Below are positions 29,670-32,389 of a stretch of DNA of 32,389 nucleotides, in pieces; within the stretch, counting starts at the first letter, position 1, and each line of letters begins with the position of its first letter. This stretch comes from Bacillota bacterium (GTDB lineage Bacteria > Bacillota > Clostridia > Christensenellales > SZUA-584). The position numbers and the translations under genes are program-made. Location: assembly GCA_023406895.1 (NCBI GenBank), contig JAEXTV010000032.1, positions 1 to 32,389 on the forward strand, in the 5' to 3' direction. The notes under the pieces were generated by a model. The model was not told the origin of the DNA and did no database searches. It was given only the letters and a program-made list of their open reading frames with translations.

Positions 29670-30185
29670 ATGTATTATGCAGTAACGACAGACAGAGGAC
29701 GGATTACAGGTGTACACGAGTCATCTTTTCCTATAACATCCGGAACATTTGCAGAATCACCTTTATTAGCTGGACAGGAAGTTATCCCTGTTGACGATGT
29801 GCAGCGCATAAGAATTGAGGAAGGGCGGTATATAGATGAATATACCGAAGATTGGATTCTTAAACCTCTTCAACAGAGAGTTGATGAAGGAATTATTGTT
29901 GTTCCTGAAGGTTATGTCATTGATGGAGAAGAAATTCGGGCTATGACACTGCAGGAGCGCATAGACGCCGGATTGGCCGAACCTCCTGATGAGCCTGTGC
30001 TGATTGATGAACGGCTGCAGCGTATTTACCAGCTCAAGGCAGAGCTGGCCAAGACAGATTATATGGTCATAAAGTGCTATGAATACTCGTTGGCGGGTAT
30101 GGACCCTCCATATGACATTGCAATGCTGCATGCTGACAGACAGGCAGTGCGCGATGATATAAACGCGCTTGAAGAGCAAGAGTGA
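29670..30185 (+). CDS. Tail accessory/fibre-associated protein
   Basis: A 171-residue protein: N-terminal YYAVTTDRGRITGVHESSFP, an acidic middle with QEVIPVDDVQRIRIEEGRYI, and a C-terminal helical region KAELAKTDYMVIKCYEYSLA with DRQAVRDDINALEEQE. The C-terminal helix is common in Bacillota tail/fibre accessory proteins (XkdW-like in position). GGAGG precedes the ATG. A terminator follows, closing the structural operon. Confidence 0.65.
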   Translation: MYYAVTTDRGRITGVHESSFPITSGTFAESPLLAGQEVIPVDDVQRIRIEEGRYIDEYTEDWILKPLQQRVDEGIIVVPEGYVIDGEEIRAMTLQERIDAGLAEPPDEPVLIDERLQRIYQLKAELAKTDYMVIKCYEYSLAGMDPPYDIAMLHADRQAVRDDINALEEQE

Positions 30186-30189
30186 TTAT

Positions 30190-30212
30190 AAAAGGCTTTA
30201 GGCCTTTTTTAT
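30190..30212 (+). terminator. Terminator after the tail operon
   Basis: AAAAGGC-TTTAG-GCCTTTT with a T run. It separates the structural genes from the lysis genes, though read-through is likely because no promoter is obvious before the endolysin. Confidence 0.8.
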
Positions 30213-30234
30213 TATGAGAAAGTGAGGATAAAGA

Positions 30235-30957
30235 ATGTTTCAGTATTCAAGGTTGCTTAAAAACTTGGGCAAGCCATACATGCGTGGCGAAGACGTGCGC
30301 GCAGTGCAACGCCAGCTCATATCGCTTGGTTATCTCAAAAAAGGTGAAGATGACGGGATTTACGGGCCCGACACCGCGGCGGCCGTAAAGGCGTATCAGA
30401 AATTCAGACGGTTAAAACGCGACGGCATCGTCGGAGCGATCACATGGGGCTCGTTGTTCCCTGCGCAGATCGCTCCTGCAGCGGAATCAATCCAGGACAA
30501 GCTTTGCGCCCATGCTGCGCTCAGGGTGGCACAGGGATCTATCTACGTCCTCGGAGCCCAAGGACAAAGCGGGACGGCGCTCAATGAACCGTGGATCAGA
30601 ATGCGCGAGCATAACAAGTCCGCGAACATTAAGCGCGTGCTGAAGCTCTGGAACGCTAGAAAGGCAGCCGGGTATACGGATATCCACGCAGACGACTGCA
30701 GCGGCCTTATTATGGAGCTTCTGATCAGAGAGGGCTACGCCGAAAAAGATGCAAACGCAGATGGGATTTATCTGCGCTTGTGTGACGCGATTGACCGCAC
30801 AGAGCTGCGGGCCGGTGATGTTGTTGGTAAGAGTGGGCATATCGGTATTTACATGGGTGACGGTACAGTTATCCATGCAAAAGGCCGCGATGTGGGCGTT
30901 GTACGCGAATCGATCAACGCTGTGAGATGGACACGCTACGGCAGGCTGAAAGCGTGA
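30235..30957 (+). CDS. Endolysin: peptidoglycan-binding plus NlpC/P60 peptidase
   Basis: A 240-residue cell-wall hydrolase. The N-terminal PG_binding_1 domain (about 15-78: GEDVRAVQRQLISLGYLKKG, DGIYGPDTAAAVKAYQKF, DGIVGAITWGSLF) binds the wall. The C-terminal NlpC/P60-type domain (about 95-235) has the nucleophile C155 in DDCSGLI, and histidines H202 in GHIGIYMGDG and H214 in VIHAKG. The binding domain being N-terminal is unusual but well known. No signal peptide, so a holin is needed. GAGG precedes the ATG. Confidence 0.93.
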   Translation: MFQYSRLLKNLGKPYMRGEDVRAVQRQLISLGYLKKGEDDGIYGPDTAAAVKAYQKFRRLKRDGIVGAITWGSLFPAQIAPAAESIQDKLCAHAALRVAQGSIYVLGAQGQSGTALNEPWIRMREHNKSANIKRVLKLWNARKAAGYTDIHADDCSGLIMELLIREGYAEKDANADGIYLRLCDAIDRTELRAGDVVGKSGHIGIYMGDGTVIHAKGRDVGVVRESINAVRWTRYGRLKA

Positions 30958-30961
30958 GCTT

Positions 30962-31183
30962 ATGGAAGGTATTATTACCGGCGTAAGCGTTGCTGTTGTA
31001 GTCATGATCATCAACACAATCGTTTCCTTTTACAAAAACAGAAAAAGCAGAGATAAAGAAGCAATTAGGACACTCATCCGCTGTGTTCTTACTTTGCTCA
31101 CCGCTCTTAAAAAAAGCGGTGTTGTTAATGGTGATTGTGATAATGCGCTTGAAGATCTCAATGAATTTCTTATAGAAAAATGA
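30962..31183 (+). CDS. Small single-span membrane protein (holin-like)
   Basis: A 73-residue protein: one hydrophobic N-terminal span (ITGVSVAVVVMIINTIVSFY) followed by a basic stretch and an amphipathic soluble part. Four bases after the endolysin and directly before the larger membrane protein, so an accessory holin or antiholin is plausible. Single-span type means assignment is tentative. Its stop overlaps an upstream in-frame ATG of the next gene. Confidence 0.6.
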   Translation: MEGIITGVSVAVVVMIINTIVSFYKNRKSRDKEAIRTLIRCVLTLLTALKKSGVVNGDCDNALEDLNEFLIEK

Positions 31184-31197
31184 AAGGTAGGTATTCC

Positions 31198-31668
31198 ATG
31201 AAAAAAGTGAAAATGGTTTTACTCGTTGTGCTGACGGCCGTCATTCTGATGGCCTTTTTTGCGCCCGTCGCATTCGCGGCGGATGCCGGCTTTGTCAGCG
31301 TGGCAAACTCTCTTGATGACTTTATGGCCGTAGTGCTGCTGGCTATCATCGTCGAAAAAATCGTGGACATGATCAAGGCCGCAGTAAGTTCTGCATCGCC
31401 TCGTCCTCCCGGTAAGGCATGGCCAATTGTGTGGTTTGCTGTATCGTCTGGCATCGGCATCACGCTCTGTATTCTGTTTCAGGTCAATATTTTTGCAGCC
31501 GTTGGTTTAACCGGCCTCACACCTGCATCGTATATTGCTGGCCAGATTGTGACCGGCGTTGCGGTGGGCGGCGGCAGCGGATTTGTGCATGATTTAATCG
31601 ATCGGTTAAAGGCGGCCAAGGTGGCAGATAAAGCATACACGTCTGAGACAAGCAAAACTGATGATTAG
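31198..31668 (+). CDS. Holin candidate with signal-like N terminus
   Basis: A 156-residue membrane protein: signal-like segment (KMVLLVVLTAVILMAFFAPV, with FAADA after it), a second hydrophobic span (FMAVVLLAIIVEKIVDMIKA), a third (WPIVWFAVSSGIGITLCILF) and a fourth weak one (IAGQIVTGVAVGGGSGF), then a charged C-terminal tail. The location after the endolysin fits a holin, though no family motif is certain. ATG 31198 has AAAGGTAGG upstream; an in-frame ATG at 31180 is less supported. A strong terminator follows. Confidence 0.7.
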   Translation: MKKVKMVLLVVLTAVILMAFFAPVAFAADAGFVSVANSLDDFMAVVLLAIIVEKIVDMIKAAVSSASPRPPGKAWPIVWFAVSSGIGITLCILFQVNIFAAVGLTGLTPASYIAGQIVTGVAVGGGSGFVHDLIDRLKAAKVADKAYTSETSKTDD

Positions 31669-31711
31669 GGATAGTGCCGGTTGATTCCTCCCGGCATGTT
31701 CCCGTAAGAAG

Positions 31712-31747
31712 TGGACTCCTGGCAATGGCTTGGAGTCCATTTTTTTG
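31712..31747 (+). terminator. Strong terminator after the lysis genes
   Basis: TGGACTCC (31712-31719) and GGAGTCCA (31732-31739) form a perfect 8-bp stem over a 12-base loop, followed by seven or more T. Confidence 0.9.
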
Positions 31748-31773
31748 TACTCTAATTCTGATAGAAATAATAT
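31745..31773 (+). promoter_or_regulatory. Possible promoter for the HExxH membrane protein
   Basis: TTGTAC, 17-bp spacer, TAATAT, placed just after the terminator T run and 16 bp before the gene. Weak hexamers, so low confidence, but the gene is isolated from the lysis operon by the terminator. Confidence 0.35.
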
Positions 31774-31789
31774 TATGAGGTGTTAAAAT

Positions 31790-32188
31790 ATGATAAATAA
31801 AACGCCCTATATAATCACATTTCTCTTAACGTTGGCGCTGGCCATCTGTTTCTTTATTCTCATAAGCTGTCCGATTGGAACCGCAGACATCCTCAGGTTA
31901 GCTGATAAAGAAGGCGTATCGGTATATACTGTGACGGATGAAGACATTAAGCCTATCGCAAAGCAACATGACCTTGAAACCGCCCACGGTGTATACTTTG
32001 AATTTACCAAACAGATTTATGTCAGTCGAGACGCAATTGATCAGCTTTATATTCTGGCACATGAGATGGGGCACCATTATGCCATTACATACGAGGGTAA
32101 TCACACCGAGAAGCGAGCGGACGAGATAGCCTATGAGTTAATATTTTCAGGGGGGTATCATAATATTAATCAACGGTGTTACTCGTGA
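31790..32188 (+). CDS. Membrane-anchored HExxH metallopeptidase (ImmA/IrrE-like)
   Basis: A 132-residue protein with an N-terminal membrane anchor (about 7-27, YIITFLLTLALAICFFILIS) and a C-terminal zinc-peptidase core: H91-E92-x2-H95 in ILAHEMGHHYA and a third-ligand region EKRADEIA. ImmA-type peptidases cleave repressors or other regulators, but they are usually cytoplasmic; the membrane anchor is odd. GAGGTG precedes the ATG. It sits between the lysis terminator and attP, the usual place for lysogenic conversion genes. The core closely resembles the truncated frame at 5981-6169. Confidence 0.8.
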   Translation: MINKTPYIITFLLTLALAICFFILISCPIGTADILRLADKEGVSVYTVTDEDIKPIAKQHDLETAHGVYFEFTKQIYVSRDAIDQLYILAHEMGHHYAITYEGNHTEKRADEIAYELIFSGGYHNINQRCYS

Positions 32189-32192
32189 TTTT

Positions 32193-32217
32193 TTACTGCA
32201 TTTTTACTGCATCAGAA
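32193..32217 (+). repeat. Putative integrase arm-type sites, lysis-module side
   Basis: Identical 25-bp copy of 207-231 containing two TTACTGCAT units, about 120 bp left of the attP core copy at 32340. A further inverted partial unit, CAGTAAAA, follows at 32219-32226. This completes a P-arm/core/P'-arm arrangement on the circular genome. Confidence 0.65.
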
Positions 32218-32262
32218 ACAGTAAAACATATAAAACAGTGTAATTATTGCACGTAATGAAAA

Positions 32263-32389
32263 CAATAAAAAGCCGAGTAAATGGCTTTATAAATGGGTTT
32301 GCGCATTGTGGTGCGGTTTTCGGTGTGTTAAGCACATACGACTTTTAATCAAGGTGTCCGGAGTTCGAATCTCCGGTGGGTCACCAGGC
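32263..32389. repeat. Right copy of 127-bp terminal direct repeat
   Basis: Identical to the first 127 bases. Treated as the same physical locus (attP) on a circular genome of 32,262 bp. If real and not an assembly overlap, it would be a short terminal redundancy. Confidence 0.9.

Noticed and set aside
1..32389. attL/attR of an integrated prophage
   Set aside because: The end repeat extends 77 bp beyond the tRNA part, and neither copy completes a tRNA with acceptor and D arm, so both ends are the same attP.

Overview
The window reads as a complete temperate siphophage genome with a low-to-middling G+C content and strong AGGAGG-type ribosome binding sites, most likely from a Bacillota (clostridial-type) host. 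The first and last 127 bases are identical. The repeat includes phage DNA upstream of a tRNA 3' half and lacks an intact tRNA at either end, so it looks like the overlap of a circular assembly (unique length 32,262 bp) rather than chromosomal attL/attR. The repeat holds attP. Its core is the 3' half of a tRNA-Lys(UUU) gene with encoded CCA, the presumed integration target.

Layout. (1) 1-1,564: attP, integrase on the minus strand, arm-type repeats, and a divergent promoter/operator region. (2) 1,645-2,503: a Panacea-domain antitoxin and PemK/MazF-like toxin pair. (3) 2,580-6,169, minus strand: an accessory block with a small membrane protein, an HTH gene broken by an in-frame TGA, a small basic membrane protein, a Zn-finger/DUF4145 (HEPN-like) protein, a DEDDh exonuclease-BRCT fusion, a Cas2-like protein, two tiny proteins and a truncated HExxH protein. 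(4) 6,312-8,792: lysogeny control, with two XRE repressors on the minus strand, a Cro-like gene on the plus strand, three related operators, and an otherwise empty stretch with three near-identical promoter modules. (5) 9,087-13,267: antirepressor, small early genes, a replication initiator with an iteron-like repeat, a DnaC-type loader and a sigma-region-4-like late regulator, followed by a reverse-oriented orphan gene (13,274-13,732). (6) 13,878-30,185: HNH, cos candidate, TerS, TerL, a portal-MuF fusion, prohead protease, capsid, connectors, tail tube, gpG/gpGT with a -1 frameshift, tape measure with 15-residue repeats, Dit, and tail-tip/receptor-binding proteins. (7) 30,235-31,668: endolysin with holin-like membrane proteins. 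(8) 31,790-32,188: a membrane-anchored HExxH protein beside attP.

How it works together (inference from order). Repressors and the minus-strand block are probably expressed in the lysogen with the toxin-antitoxin pair. Induction would start Cro, antirepressor and replication genes. The sigma-like regulator would then turn on the packaging, structural and lysis operon, which begins just beyond a terminator at 13,841. The most unusual parts are the triple promoter array at 7,501-7,696, the DUF4145/DEDDh-BRCT/Cas2-like neighbourhood, the complete gpG-GT frameshift signal, and the arm sites that include the 3' end of int.
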